A DNA stretch of 64,000 nt from Heliocidaris tuberculata (Eukaryota > Echinodermata > Echinoidea > Camarodonta > Echinometridae): contig CM046850.1 of the NCBI GenBank assembly GCA_025618425.1, positions 225,570 to 289,569 of the forward strand, written 5' to 3'. A program made the position numbers and the translations under genes. A model generated the notes under the pieces. That model searched no databases, was not told the DNA's origin, and worked only from the letters and a program-made list of their open reading frames with translations. This document shows positions 35,626 through 47,429 of this stretch, piece by piece. The stretch's first letter is position 1. Each line of letters opens with the position of its first letter.

Positions 35626-38143
35626 ATTCAATTCAATTCAATTCAAAAATGGTTTATTGAAAGAAACATGTGTCGCAGCCAAAAGCTGAATAAAACATGT
35701 GTACAATATAAACTATCAATTACAAAGATTAACAAGAACGAAAAAACTACTACTGGTAATACAAGGTATAAATACAGTAAATGAAAGTCAGTCAGTGAAG
35801 TAAACAAATTATAAGATACATCATTAGAATACGTTAAACATTAAAGAAAATCGAAAAGTACACAAATTATATTCGTCACACATATTTTACATGTACTTCC
35901 ATGCACCTAATAACAGATTAACAGTGTCTTCATGAAGAGAGGTATAGAGCCAGGTAATGACAAACAGATTTTAAGGAAACAAAAGTGACAGGGTGAGAAA
36001 GAGATGGTGAGAGGAAAGGATAGGGTAGAAATAGATGAGATAGGAAAGAGAGTGAGCACTGGCATTGGAAGACTAACAGAGAGAGAGAGAGAGAGAAAGA
36101 GAAGGGGGTGAAAGGAGGGATACAAAGGAAGAAGGGTGAGGCAGGGTGACAAACGAAGTAATGGGAGAGAGAGAGAGAGAAAGAGAGGGAAGGTGTAAGT
36201 GGAAGAGAAAAATACATTGACAAATAATATTTCAAAATTATATTATATATACATGGTAATCTATACTTGGACATTCCATGGGTAATTTGCGAAAAATTTG
36301 AGTTTGAATATAGCAAATTAATGGGTAGCTCAAGATACCAACTAGATTGTGTAAACAATACGTGAGATTAACATAAGGAAAGAATGAGTAGAGAAAGAGA
36401 AGCAAGAGAGGAGATACGAAGATATAATCGGAGAAGATCTAAACTCAAGAACTGTAGAAGAGAGAGAGAGAGAGGGGGGTGGAGGAAGAAAGGAGTAGTG
36501 GATATTATTGCACAGTACATAAATAGGTCACAAATAGTAATCATTCAGAAATTAATAATTGCATAGAATCAATGAAATTACATAATAAATATAGAAAATC
36601 TAATACACTGAGTGGGGACAAGGCAATAGAATGAGCAGGTATGTCCTAAAGATTAAATAAATTAACCAATAAAACTTCAAGGAGGCAACTTGAGTTCTAA
36701 CTAATAATAACCACTTGATAAATGAAGTTCACCTAATTCTCGTTAAGTAAGTCTATGAGGTAAGGTAGGGGGCTATTTCGGAGTCGGCTGGTCTTACATT
36801 TGAATTGGTCAAACCTCGGTATTTTCCTTAGACAAATATCTAGCCGTTTAGGAGGAGGGAGCCAGTTTTTGCACTTTGGGTTGGTTGTCAGAGATTTTGC
36901 AAATTTTAGGGCAAGACTTTTCCTTCTAGATTCCAGAGTTTCCAGATTGATAGTTTGGCAAGCTTCTTGATATGATGAGTAATTACGTCCTAGTATTAGT
37001 TTGCAGACCCTTTTTTGTACTCTTTCAAGGTCCGTGATTTGTTGTTTGGTTAGGGCTCCGTTAAAGACTGGTGTGCAATATTCTACATTTCTAACCTACA
37101 TGGTTATCCCATTTCAGGTTTGACTGTATTATCACTCCCAGTATCTTAGCCGAAGAGACGAAAGCTAGAACAGATTCACCAATATATAGGTCATTACCAA
37201 TAGGTGGTGTTTTCATGAAGGTTACATTCATACCAAAGCATTTGGAGGGATTCAGCTTCATATGATTATTGACTGACCAATTTTGTAGTTCATCAAGACA
37301 TTCTTGCATTTTGGGAGGTGATGAAGTTATTCTACACTCAGCTAGAGTTAGGTCATCAACGTATTTGAAATATGGGATAGTGGAAGAATTACATGCGTCG
37401 TTGATCATAATCAAAAATAGCAAGGGACCTAGTTTTGTACCCTGAGGTACCCCAGCATTGTTATTCATAGCTTCGGATATTTTACCCTGATACCTAACAC
37501 ACTGTCGACGGCCTTCTAGGAAACAATCCACTGAATTAGACACGGTCGTACATCAAGATCGATCATTTTGTGGATAAGGATATTATGATCAAGCCTGTCA
37601 AAGGCTTTACTGAAATCTGTACACACAATGGTGGATATCAATTCATTCTTTTCTTCGTTTTCAAAAAGACAATGCAGTAACTGTACCAAATAATGGGTTG
37701 TGGAGAGTCCAGACCTATTGCCAAACTGACGTGAGTCAATATGTTTTTCGATATCTTCCAAAAGCCACTTTGCCACAAAGTATTCAGCAATTTTAGCAAA
37801 GTTACTTGTGAGAGCGATAGGGCGAATGTTGTCTATAGACGCAGGCAGTGCTTTAGGTATTGGGGTAATCTGAGATAGTTTCCATTGATCTGGCACAACC
37901 CCAAGCTGGAATGATGTGTTAAGAATATCAGTCAATGGCACAGACAATTCAAGAGCAAATTCCTTTACTACTCGTGCAGGTATATCATCTTTAATTCCTG
38001 CTTTAGACGCCTTTAACTGTTTAAGCTTAGAAAGTACTTCCCATGGTTGGACCAGAGGGCACTGACTTGGAGATGGTAAGTATGCAGGAAGGGAACCTCT
38101 GTCCAAAGGAGGAAGATCAGCTTTTGTGAATGGCACGGATGGT
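35626..38143 (-). mobile_element. CR1/L2-like LINE, 5'-truncated, YVDD box intact
   Basis: On the minus strand, ORF pieces 38136-37516 and 37543-37091 overlap with a frameshift and cover the RT palm: LKASKAGIKDDIPARVV, ITPIPKALPASIDNIRPIAL, VCTDFSKAFDRLDH (motif A), AGVPQGTKLGPLLFL (motif B), FKYVDDLTLAE (motif C), NNHMKLNPSKC and KILGVIIQSNLKWDNHV. A small deletion then joins NVEYCTPVFNGALTKQQI and VQKRVCKLILG (about 37085-36985). A 3' region with GA-rich microsatellites (36070-36190, 36455-36490) leads to a (AATTG)n tail at 35629-35645. The endonuclease domain is missing. No longer capable of movement because of the frameshift, deletion and truncation. Confidence 0.85.
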
Positions 38144-38215
38144 CTTGGTAACTTTAAGGGGTCAAATCCTTGTCAAGTGGGGCGGGACAGGCTCCTGGCC
38201 TAATAATCTTTCATG

Positions 38216-38905
38216 CACGTTGCACTATACTGTACGACACACTAATAATTGTGTAATCTGATTTTTATGCAACATTTATTTATGTTTAGAGTAGATTATA
38301 AGCTTCTGTCAATACCTTATTCAGATTCATTGACCCCTAAAACTCACAGATTATTAAAACTGTTTATTATTATTATTAACAAAATTTAAAAATAAATTAA
38401 TTATTTTTAAAAAGTGTCATATCCGTTACGGTTACAAAGAAACCATTGCTCTGCAATTATTATATGAAATTCTTTGAACTTTGGTATGTATGTCCCTGAT
38501 GATGAAATGTGTCTGAATCACCGACTCTGTACATTTTATGCCTCTTAACTTTCCTGCAAGAAGTCTTTAAAAACCAAGATAATTTCTAAATGTCATGTCC
38601 GTTTCGCTGAAATGGACCATGTGCAAATTTCAGTACCTTTATAAGATTTTGATGGCCCGGTCACGCCCACCTGGCAACGAAACCCTATTTTACTATTTCA
38701 CTTTATTGCGTAAATTTTGAAACTGTGATTAATAATATCACTTAGATTTGTTCCTATGACAATCATAATCAAGTTGATAGCATCTTAAATCACACAGTCC
38801 GACGCTTAACGTCTAAGGTCATAATTCCAGTTTCTCGGTACCGGACGGGTCAATAGACACATTTACCCACCCCTGTCATTCCCTATCATCGCCTGCAAGT
38901 TACAC
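38216..38905. other. Intergenic, nothing recognised
   Basis: AT-rich sequence without a convincing ORF. CGGTCACGCCCACCTGG near 38659 was noted but has no inverted partner. Confidence 0.5.
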
Positions 38906-39199
38906 TGTAAAAAAGTTGGGTAAAAATGTCCAACATGAGGGTCACTATGCTCAATCACTTTTAACTGCATCAACCAAAGTTGAACTGTACAGAATGATGT
39001 AGATTAACATTCTTATTATGACAAACATTTTTAATGCAAAGTATATTTTTTGCAATAATTTAATTGAGGTTATTGGAAATACAGTCACACTTTGTTAAAT
39101 CATCAGGAAAAAACTTTGGGCATCCTAGCTGGCACTTCATATTCAAGTCGTTCTTAAAGTCATGCGTAACTTTACGAACAGCTTTATGAAACACCCCCC
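38906..39199. mobile_element. Chimeric or truncated MITE related to 4271-4607
   Basis: The right end TAAAGTCATGCGTAACTTTACGAACAGC...ATGAAACACCCCCC and the interior match 4271-4607 in reverse orientation. The left end is instead ACACTGTAAAAAAGTTGGG, the terminal motif of the ACTGTAAAA family. Confidence 0.6.
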
Positions 39200-40294
39200 T
39201 GGTAACTATTACATACTCATGTCTCCTAGAGGGTGACTCTTCTCTCCTGTAGCATGTGCAAACAATTCCTCTCGAAAGTTCTCTTGATTGTAAGTTTAAT
39301 GCCGTCTCCTCCTTCATAAACCGTGGATGTTTTTGGACCACCGATGTCCTCTGCCGGGATTGAATTTTCTAATTAGACAAATATTCAGAAAATGAATAAA
39401 AAATAAATCATTAGACCTACCCCTTCCAATATATATTATTACCTCTGGAATGTTCCTTGGGCATGTTTGGATGAAGTACATGCGCCCTGCATTGACCAGC
39501 GTTTCTTGGCTGCATCGCCAGCGTGGACTCTATAATGTAAATCAGGTTCATAGCCAACTAGAGGTCAAGCACTGCACTGACCTGCGAATCATGCCCTCAG
39601 AAAAATCTAAATTACAAGATATATAACAAGAAAAAGAGGAACCAACATAGATCCAAGTCACTGGGCACATGAAACAGTGAGAATATTCACTCTGAAAGAC
39701 TCTGCGCAGACTACATTGTCAGCACAACAAGAAATGGTGGTCGCATTGACCACTAAGAACAAACAAAGCGAAAAATACTACGTATTTTCTATTATCATCA
39801 TCATTATTATTATTATTATTTATTCGGCAAAGACAAAATCAAGAAATCAGTGAATACAAAACAACAGTAGATTTAGAAAAGAGTCACATTAATGCCAGAA
39901 AGAATTAAACACTCATCAAGTGTGCAAGGTTATGATTGCAACGTTATGATATAACCTTGTACTCCAAAACCAATATGATTATGGTGAAAAAACGTAATTG
40001 CTGCCCCCTACTGCTGTACTGCTGCCAACAGCACATTGATCTCTATGGAAAATCCGTAGAGATCAGTGCAACAACGATACACAAATGCAGATTTCCTCTC
40101 TCCACACAGAGAGGGCAGCAGAGCAGAGGGCTCATTTGGTCTCAGCAGAAAAATATAATGACAAAATTTAATGCTTAAAATTCCTTATTTCTTGAATCAG
40201 TGGTTCAGCTGGTCACCAAACAAGAGAGACTTTCCCAGACAACGTTGGACTCACTTGACACGGCGTTGAAATCAACTCCAACATTTAACTCATT
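39200..40294. other. Intergenic, nothing recognised
   Basis: Unique-looking sequence with an ATT-rich stretch near 39790-39825. No supported ORF or RNA gene. Confidence 0.5.
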
Positions 40295-40683
40295 AAAGAG
40301 AAGGTTAAGTTCTGGGAAAGATGAAAAATAATTTGTGAGCTTTCTCATTCATTTTATGTCAATTTGGAAGAATATCATAGTAAAAATGTCCCCTGAAAAG
40401 GATTGCTATTCAAATGCCCTCATATTCAAAATATGACAAGAAATAGCCGACGTGTTCGGGCCGAACATTCACGCCTAATGTGTGTGCAGCCCCATGTAGC
40501 CATTTCTGTGTGCAGTGCATGTGCCTTTCAGCAAGATTGAGTCAATTTCTTATCATTTTGATGATTCCAAAACCTCACAGTATACACCAATTCTCATAAT
40601 GACATGATCAACCTTACCCAATTGCTTTGAGACAGTTTCTTTCACAATGTAATCGCATGAACAGAACTCAACCTTATCTTTAA
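40295..40683. mobile_element. Non-autonomous DNA element with inverted ends, copy 2
   Basis: Left AAAGAGAAGGTTAAGTTCTGG and right AACAGAACTCAACCTTATCTTTAAA are inverted. The body is similar to 829-1326 throughout. Confidence 0.65.
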
Positions 40684-41524
40684 ACGTAAATATAAATTGT
40701 CCTTGTTGGATAGGTACAAAATTTAAGAAACGTAAATGTATGTACTTCTTTCCTCTTGCGTTCCCTCTATCTATTTTTATTCCTTCTGCACCTCTCCTTC
40801 TAGTTATCCCTGCCTCCTTATCTTTCCTTCCCCTCCCCCGTATTGCTTATTCACAACATTTTAATTGTTTTTTTGTTGTTGTTTTTTTAGTTTTCTCTCT
40901 TTCTCTCTCTCTCTCTCCAGTACTGTTCACATCCCCCTTCTCTTTTTTGTTCCTTTTCCCTCTCTTTTTAAAAACTTGTTAATAGTGCTCAAATTAGCAC
41001 GTTTCTTTTTCTTCTTCTTCTTCTTCTTCTTCTTCTTCTTCTTCTTCTTCTTCTTCTTTCTTTCTTTCTTTAAACTTATAGACTGTAACTATTTTTACTT
41101 TTTTTTTCAAACAGGGGTCTATGAATTACAAGCCATGCGTATACTTAATTGATTCCTCCACTTATGCTTTCCTTTACAATTACAGTGTTTACATTATACC
41201 AATAATCGCTTTATCAGTGTAAACCATAACCAAGTCCACTGAATGCTGTTCTGTCATATCTATGTTTCAATTCATATATTTGTTATGTTCCTGTTCTCAA
41301 TTTTTATATGTACTGTTTACAAAAATTGTAAAAGATATATTTGTTTGTGGAAATCAATAAACTTTGAACTTTGAAAAACTTGCTGGTAAGTGATATTTTG
41401 ATTTTCAGTCTTTTAATTTTGTATTATTGATGTCCTATTGCCACAGATTATAGTGTAGCATTATAGAATGTGTATTCACAAGTGTGTTTCCTTTCCGACC
41501 TACAAATGGTACTAAAGGGCACTC

Positions 41525-42000
41525 TGGTGTTTTTGTTTAAGGGGTTCTGACACCCCCTTCCCGATTGAGAATTTTCTCTATTTTTTTTTTATTTTTGCAA
41601 TGTGCATCCAAAACCCTTCCTTCTGACAAAATTTGGCTTCAAAGGGAAAAATTAACCCCAATTTTTAGGGGCCATCTGACACCCATCCTGACGAAAAAAA
41701 TTTTCAGTATTTTGTGTTTCGTAATTTCCAATCACACTTCTTCCTACTGACAAAGTTTGATGCATGGAGGAGATGAGGTGAAATAGACCCGACTTTGGGT
41801 TCTCTTGGGGGGGGGGGGGGGGGGGGGCTTGGGGGGCTTTGGAGCTATACCCGAATGCTACGGTCATGCTGGCAACATTTCTGTCAATGACTTAGATGGT
41901 CTAAGTAACTTTAAGGGGTCAATCTTATGGGTAAAACATTTGTAAAATGGGGTGAATATTTCGGGACAGGCACCTTGCCTATTAGTCCCTTCCATCGAAG
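41525..42000. repeat. Dispersed repeat, uninterrupted copy
   Basis: The order of blocks matches 35336-35625 joined to 38130-38215: CCTTCTGACAAAATTTGG, GACAAAGTTTGATGCATGG, G run, then GATGGTCTAAGTAACTTTAAGGGGTCAA, CGGGACAGGC and CCTATTAGTC. It is therefore the pre-insertion state of the LINE target. Confidence 0.7.
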
Positions 42001-42426
42001 TTTTGAACATGTTGAATCTACAAAAGATAAGCAGTTTGCATAGTTTTAAAGACGTTGGTATTTGAAATAATGAGCCTGTTCAATGAATGATTTTTCTTGA
42101 TGTTTTTAGGAAGATATTTTATCATTTGCATGATTATTTACCTTTGTTAAAGTGGTATGCATGATATATGAATATGTTAGTACCCCCAAATAATATAAAA
42201 CTTTGTCATTTTGAAAAGAAATACTGGTATTATTTTTGTTATACATATTATGCATAATATTAAAATCCTCTGCACAGTTTTGAGATAGAATTTAGAATTT
42301 CATTATGATATATTTTATGCAACATTAAAAATTAATTTAAACAAACTTTTGAAAATATCATTCCTTCGTGACAATATGAGGGACAACGTGTAATAAATTT
42401 CACTGGTTATTCCACTCTTTTATACC

Positions 42427-42577
42427 CTGGGTCCCGTTGCACAAAGAGTTGCGTTTAAACGCAACTCTTAAAATCAAACGCAAGCCCTGAATGCACACTT
42501 CTGATTGGCTGAAAATAAAGTTGCGTTTGATTTTCCCGGGTTGCGTTCAAACGCAAGTTTTGTGCAACGGGGCCCAG
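42427..42577. mobile_element. Palindromic MITE (hairpin element 5)
   Basis: Ends CTGGGTCCCGTTGCACAAA and TTTGTGCAACGGGGCCCAG. Arms have repeated GTTGCGTTTAAACGCAA. The centre has TTCTGATTGGCTGAAAATAAAG (CAGCCAATCAGAA on the other strand). Confidence 0.88.
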
Positions 42578-43236
42578 AAAAGACGCTTATAGCAGTTCAA
42601 TGGTGAGGAGCTAAGATGCTAAGAATTTAGGCAAACACATTTTAATGTTTGGCTTGGATAAGCGAGCAGTTAAAGATGTTTGCAAGATGGGCACTGTCAC
42701 TTATATACTATTATTCCCAAACCAAATGTGTTTCTTCCTCAACATGCTCAAACTATGAATGAACAGTGCAAGCTACACGTATTATGATCCTATCATTGAA
42801 CTATATATCGATCTATACTTGGATGATAAACACGATACACACAAGCTATTATCGATACCTGTGTTTAGAACCATAGTGATAACCAGAGTATGTTCAGCAA
42901 ATTAAATAGATTCGCAAACTTGTGCTGTTTTTGTTAGAGATTAATGAAGGGTATAAAGCATACATTGGGCCTGTATTTGCACTTGCTGTATTGCCCCAGT
43001 GATTTGCGAAAGCAGGAATTCACCACTACTAAATCAGACAACGTTGTCTACAGGCATGACATGATTCGTTTGTGCGTTTAGTGACTTATAATACTTATCA
43101 GGAACCTATTGGAATTCCCATTATGAAAGACAGCCAACGGGTGGAAATTTTGTGTAATTTCATTGCATCATAATATATGCATACACATTACAGTGCATTT
43201 CCTTGGCGACATCATTGCGTTCATCTTAAGAGGAGA

Positions 43237-44688
43237 ATGGAACATAAAACTTACATCAAGTTATTCTTTACAGTCTCACTTCTCTCAGTCTCTACTTTGT
43301 TTGCTAGCCGATATCCTCGGGATTATGTTCGATGGTCACGAATTCTGCAGAAAGGTTCTAGGGAGGTTGTAAGAACTAAAGAGACCCTGATGAATGATTC
43401 AAAGCAATTAAAAGATTTGGAGCATTTGGCGGTAATTGCTGGTGAAAAAAGGCCGTCATCGGTTAGAAGCAAACTCAGTAAGAGCATTGCTAATGTTGAA
43501 GGTGATGTATTAAACCTGAACGTTAAATTAATTTTGAACGCCATGACTGATGTCCCTTTACGAGAAAATCGCCTGATACACAAGATTCAACAAGCGAAGA
43601 GGAATCTTAAGGATGACTGTGTCATCCGGATTGCCAAGTATTGCGCCACACGCTGCGATCATTTACTACAAGTCAATCATTCCAGAGATTGGACACTATT
43701 CGACTGTGACTTTGCCAAGCCCTGTCACATAGAAACCCGTTTCGTGGGTCGTCTCACCAGCGATATCATGCAGTCGGTCGATGTCCTTCTCATTGTCGAC
43801 TCCCTACATGATGGACTGCAGCTGAAAACTTTGATGGACATACGTCCTCCAGGGCAACTATGGGTTCTCTACTCCAGAGAGAACCCCGTTCATGATGCAG
43901 AGTATGCGCCTGAAGGTCTAATAGGAAACCCTTTCAATCTCACCATGACTTACTCCAGAGACACTGATATATATTTCCCATATTGTACTTTACAGAAGGA
44001 ACGAGTTCGCCCTCCTAATTTACCAAAGAAGACTAAGTTGATAGCGTGGATGGCCTCTAATTGCCACCGTTTGTCATGGAGGCGAGGTGAATTTGTCAAA
44101 GAACTTCAGAGACACATCTTGGTGGATACGTATGGCAAATGCGGTGACAAGGGACAGCTCTCCAGCCAGAAAGCTAGCGAAACTCTATCGCAATACAAAT
44201 TCTATCTAGCTTTCGAGAATAGCGAATGTCGAGATTACATATCGGAGAAACTCTGGAGAACTTGCCTCCTTCAAGGTATTGTGCCAATTGTTTATGGAGC
44301 AGAACGCGAGGACTATGAGCAACTAGTTCCAAGGAATTCTTTCATATACCTTGAAGATTTCACCAACATGAGTGCTTTTGTGGATTACATTTATGCGTTA
44401 GACGCAGACGAAGCCCGTTATAAAAAGTATTTTGACTGGAGAAAAGAAGGTACCGTGCATTGTTTATCTGCTCGCACATTTATAATGTATTCCCCTGAGG
44501 TCAATTTGTGCTATCTTCTGCGGAAATTTATCCATCTGCACATCCATCCAGAGATCTCGTGGCAGAAGAAGACACCAGACTTCGCATCTTGGTGGAGAGG
44601 ACAATGCCTTAACTCAACCGTAGAGACAAATGTGTTGGGGTTCAATGTCCATCAGCCTAAAATCAAGAAAGGAAAACCATCCCGTTGA
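43237..44688 (+). CDS. Alpha-1,3-fucosyltransferase (GT10), complete single coding exon
   Basis: 483 residues from ATG 43237 to TGA 44686-44688. An upstream ATG at 43177 precedes a plausible splice acceptor (CAG, 43191-43193), so the later ATG, just before the membrane anchor, is preferred. A short cytosolic start is followed by a signal-anchor (about residues 5-23, YIKLFFTVSLLSVSTLFA), giving a type II Golgi protein, then a stem. The GT10 domain shows GQLWVLYSRENPVHDAEYA (about 208), LTMTYSRDTDIYFPYC, KLIAWMASNCHRLSWRRGEF (about 270) and VDTYGKCG. The donor-binding core follows: YKFYLAFENSECRDYISEKL (about 320), LQGIVPIVYGAEREDYEQLVP and KKYFDWRKEG. The family transfers fucose from GDP-fucose to GlcNAc on N- or O-glycans; the acceptor here is unknown. 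No defects seen; the gene sits in a repeat-dense region. Confidence 0.92.
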   Translation: MEHKTYIKLFFTVSLLSVSTLFASRYPRDYVRWSRILQKGSREVVRTKETLMNDSKQLKDLEHLAVIAGEKRPSSVRSKLSKSIANVEGDVLNLNVKLILNAMTDVPLRENRLIHKIQQAKRNLKDDCVIRIAKYCATRCDHLLQVNHSRDWTLFDCDFAKPCHIETRFVGRLTSDIMQSVDVLLIVDSLHDGLQLKTLMDIRPPGQLWVLYSRENPVHDAEYAPEGLIGNPFNLTMTYSRDTDIYFPYCTLQKERVRPPNLPKKTKLIAWMASNCHRLSWRRGEFVKELQRHILVDTYGKCGDKGQLSSQKASETLSQYKFYLAFENSECRDYISEKLWRTCLLQGIVPIVYGAEREDYEQLVPRNSFIYLEDFTNMSAFVDYIYALDADEARYKKYFDWRKEGTVHCLSARTFIMYSPEVNLCYLLRKFIHLHIHPEISWQKKTPDFASWWRGQCLNSTVETNVLGFNVHQPKIKKGKPSR

Positions 44689-44852
44689 ATTGTAATTAAA
44701 CGATACATGGTTGACTCACAAAGAAACGATTAAAAAGGGGTTTATTTAGGTGACCCTGAGCAGAGGAGCTTTGATTAACAATTCATAATGTTAAGAAATT
44801 GAGTAATTTTAGTAATTTAGTAATGTCTATTATACTATCGTGTTTTTTATTC

Positions 44853-44970
44853 TTCATCATCGTCATCATCGCCATCATCATTACCATCATCATCATCATC
44901 ATTATTACTCAGGTCATTATTATCACCTACACATTGATCATCATTATCATCATCATCATCATACTTTTGA
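44853..44970. repeat. (CAT)n microsatellite
   Basis: CATCATCAT runs with some CAC/TAT changes, about 160 bp after the fucosyltransferase stop. Confidence 0.9.
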
Positions 44971-46800
44971 CTGTTTATTGTATATTGACTGCTCTTGATA
45001 TCGAAGTGAAAACGTAATTCATGAAATATCAATCCTCTAAACTGTTACCAAGATACTTTTGTATTCGGATTATAAACATACAGGTATTAAAAAGGCAAAG
45101 CTCGCAAAGCATTTGAACTCATTATTTTTTAATGACAAAGGCCCAGTTTGAAATTATTACAGGTATGAAAATGGATATGTTAATAAATTTTAATGTAAAT
45201 CAGCATTTCGTTTCTTCAAGTTCAGTGTTGTTTTCATATTTTTGCAGAATATTTTTAGAGCTGCTTGACAACAAAAATGATTTTTTTTTTAAATATGGGA
45301 ACAATACACATCTTTATATGATGGAATACATAATACTGTGTCACTTGTGCATACAACCATCATGTTTAACACACTGAGGTTTTACACATGTAGTGCTCGT
45401 TTCCGTTGATGGAATTTACGTTCCATTCAGGGTAAACTATCTAATGATCAAAAAAGGAATTTGTACATGTACCTCTCCTTTGTATTTCATTCAAGAAGTA
45501 AATTATTTCAGATTTTCAGATTTTTCAGATTTAGATTTTATTTCATTACATTTTCATTTTTCAAAGTATATAACAATAAGTATTATGAAACTGACAATAT
45601 TCAAAATAATTGACAACACAACTTAGTGCATAAACATTTTTCGTCACAGTATCTAAGTCTGCCAATTGCTAGTAGGCCTACATGTATATCGATTGCTATT
45701 TATCCTCGAATGCAAAGAAGTGTGACGAAAAGCTTTTTAGGGCTTACCAAAACTATATGTGACCTTTAATTGCAACCATGACTGCTAGTCAACGCTCTAT
45801 TTTTTAGAAACATGCATTGATTATACTTGGTCTGTTGTTAATTTCAAGGCCACCCCGAGTGTACAATCACGCATTCCAATGTTGAAAGGAATTAGCGTAC
45901 CAGAAACTGGAATATGTTTTTCGAAGTGCTGTTCTCACGCAGATATGCATTCATTGTATTTTTAAGCACCGTTTATTCTTTTCAATATTTCATTGTTGGA
46001 AGGAAATGACCAGAAACTGGAATATGTTTTTCGAAGTCCCGTTCCCACACTGACATGCGTTCATTGTACTCTTTGTACAACACTCGTGTATTCTTTGTTA
46101 CTTAAAACAGACAGCAGTAACCATGGTAACCATAACTGTCTCAACACAGATATCCCCCAGAGAGGATTGCCACTTTTCAAATATAAATCTTCATTTATTA
46201 CATTTTTTGCCACTGCTTTTTTCTACCTTTTAGGGATGATCTCAGTAGACCGACAACCAATGAGAAAGAAATTACGAGGCATAGAACAGCCTACAAACAT
46301 GACAAAGATACTAATGTACACATTTTCGCCTATAAGGTAAACCTTAGCGGAGCTCACCAGCCCTTTTCAGGGCTCTTATTCCTTGAAAGAATTACATGGT
46401 GTAACCCTGAAAAAACTAATCTACAATTAAGAGTAAACCTATCAGTGTATTTCAATATACAAATTTACAATTACAATTGACATAGTTTAGCACACACAAA
46501 AATAAGAAAGAAAAACACCAGCAAAACGAAGTAATTTTAATATAACACACTGATTATCCCATGCACTATAACTTGATGCTCCGCAATCACTTGATTTGAG
46601 CACCTGACACATATTAGGCCATAGCCTATATCCAAAACGTATATCCTTGTATTTTGTAATTAAAATAGTGATTTTATTGGTTTCTACTTCAAGAAAATAG
46701 TTGAAAGCAATCTATTTCAATCTAGCCAGTACCAGGTCTTTGGGTCCTTTTGGAACAAATACCGGGCCACTGTGGTTTATGGTGGGTCTTAACCTAAACC
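44971..46800. other. Intergenic with a ~115-bp tandem duplication
   Basis: No gene recognised. CCAGAAACTGGAATATGTTTTTCGAAG occurs at about 45899 and 46010 within a two-unit direct repeat. CGGAGCTCACCAGCCCTTTTCAGGGCTC (about 46348) is the end of the palindromic family seen complete at 53650-53905. Confidence 0.6.
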
Positions 46801-46806
46801 ATGCAT

Positions 46807-46990
46807 CATATTTTATTTTATTTATTTATTTATTTATTTGTTTTGTTTAAACAGGGTAACTCTTTCAGTTAGATAACTGTTCTTCTAAGAGGCCCTGTAT
46901 AAATTATACATACATAACCATAGAGAAAAAACATCGAATACATAACACAACAATAGAAGGATTACTTTCCTTCATTACAACACGAAATGA
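46807..46990 (-). mobile_element. SINE or LINE 3'-end fragment
   Basis: TTTATTTATTTATTTG followed by CAGGGTAACTCTTTCAGTTAGATAACTG and GAGGCCCTGTATAAATTATA. The same layout recurs at 48905-49100, inside the LINE. Confidence 0.5.
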
Positions 46991-47429
46991 AATTGGAAAT
47001 AATATTAGACCAGCATTGCTACCAATGAAATATTCAAGTCAAAAATTGAAATATTGCAAGGCAGAACCAGGAAAACAGAATAAGTATTTGGTTTACATAG
47101 ATTGCTTTTAGAACTGGAAAATTTAAGAACTTTTAACATAAATTTCAAGGTAAAGATAAGTACAGTACTACAAAGCAGGAGAAAATTATCATTTTCATAT
47201 ACTAAACTATTCTCCAATACAGATTAGCAAACGCATGTTTTGATTGAGCATTTCTAACAAAATATGGTAGCTGGTTCCATTGCTATTCATAGTTGATTTT
47301 CTACCCCAAACGAATGTTTCCAGCCCAAGGGCTTGCTCTGAAACGCATTTTTAACAATTGTGGGGCACTAAAACCTAAACTTTGGGTACTTTGAACAAAT
47401 TTTTAAAACTCAAATTAAACATGAAACTT

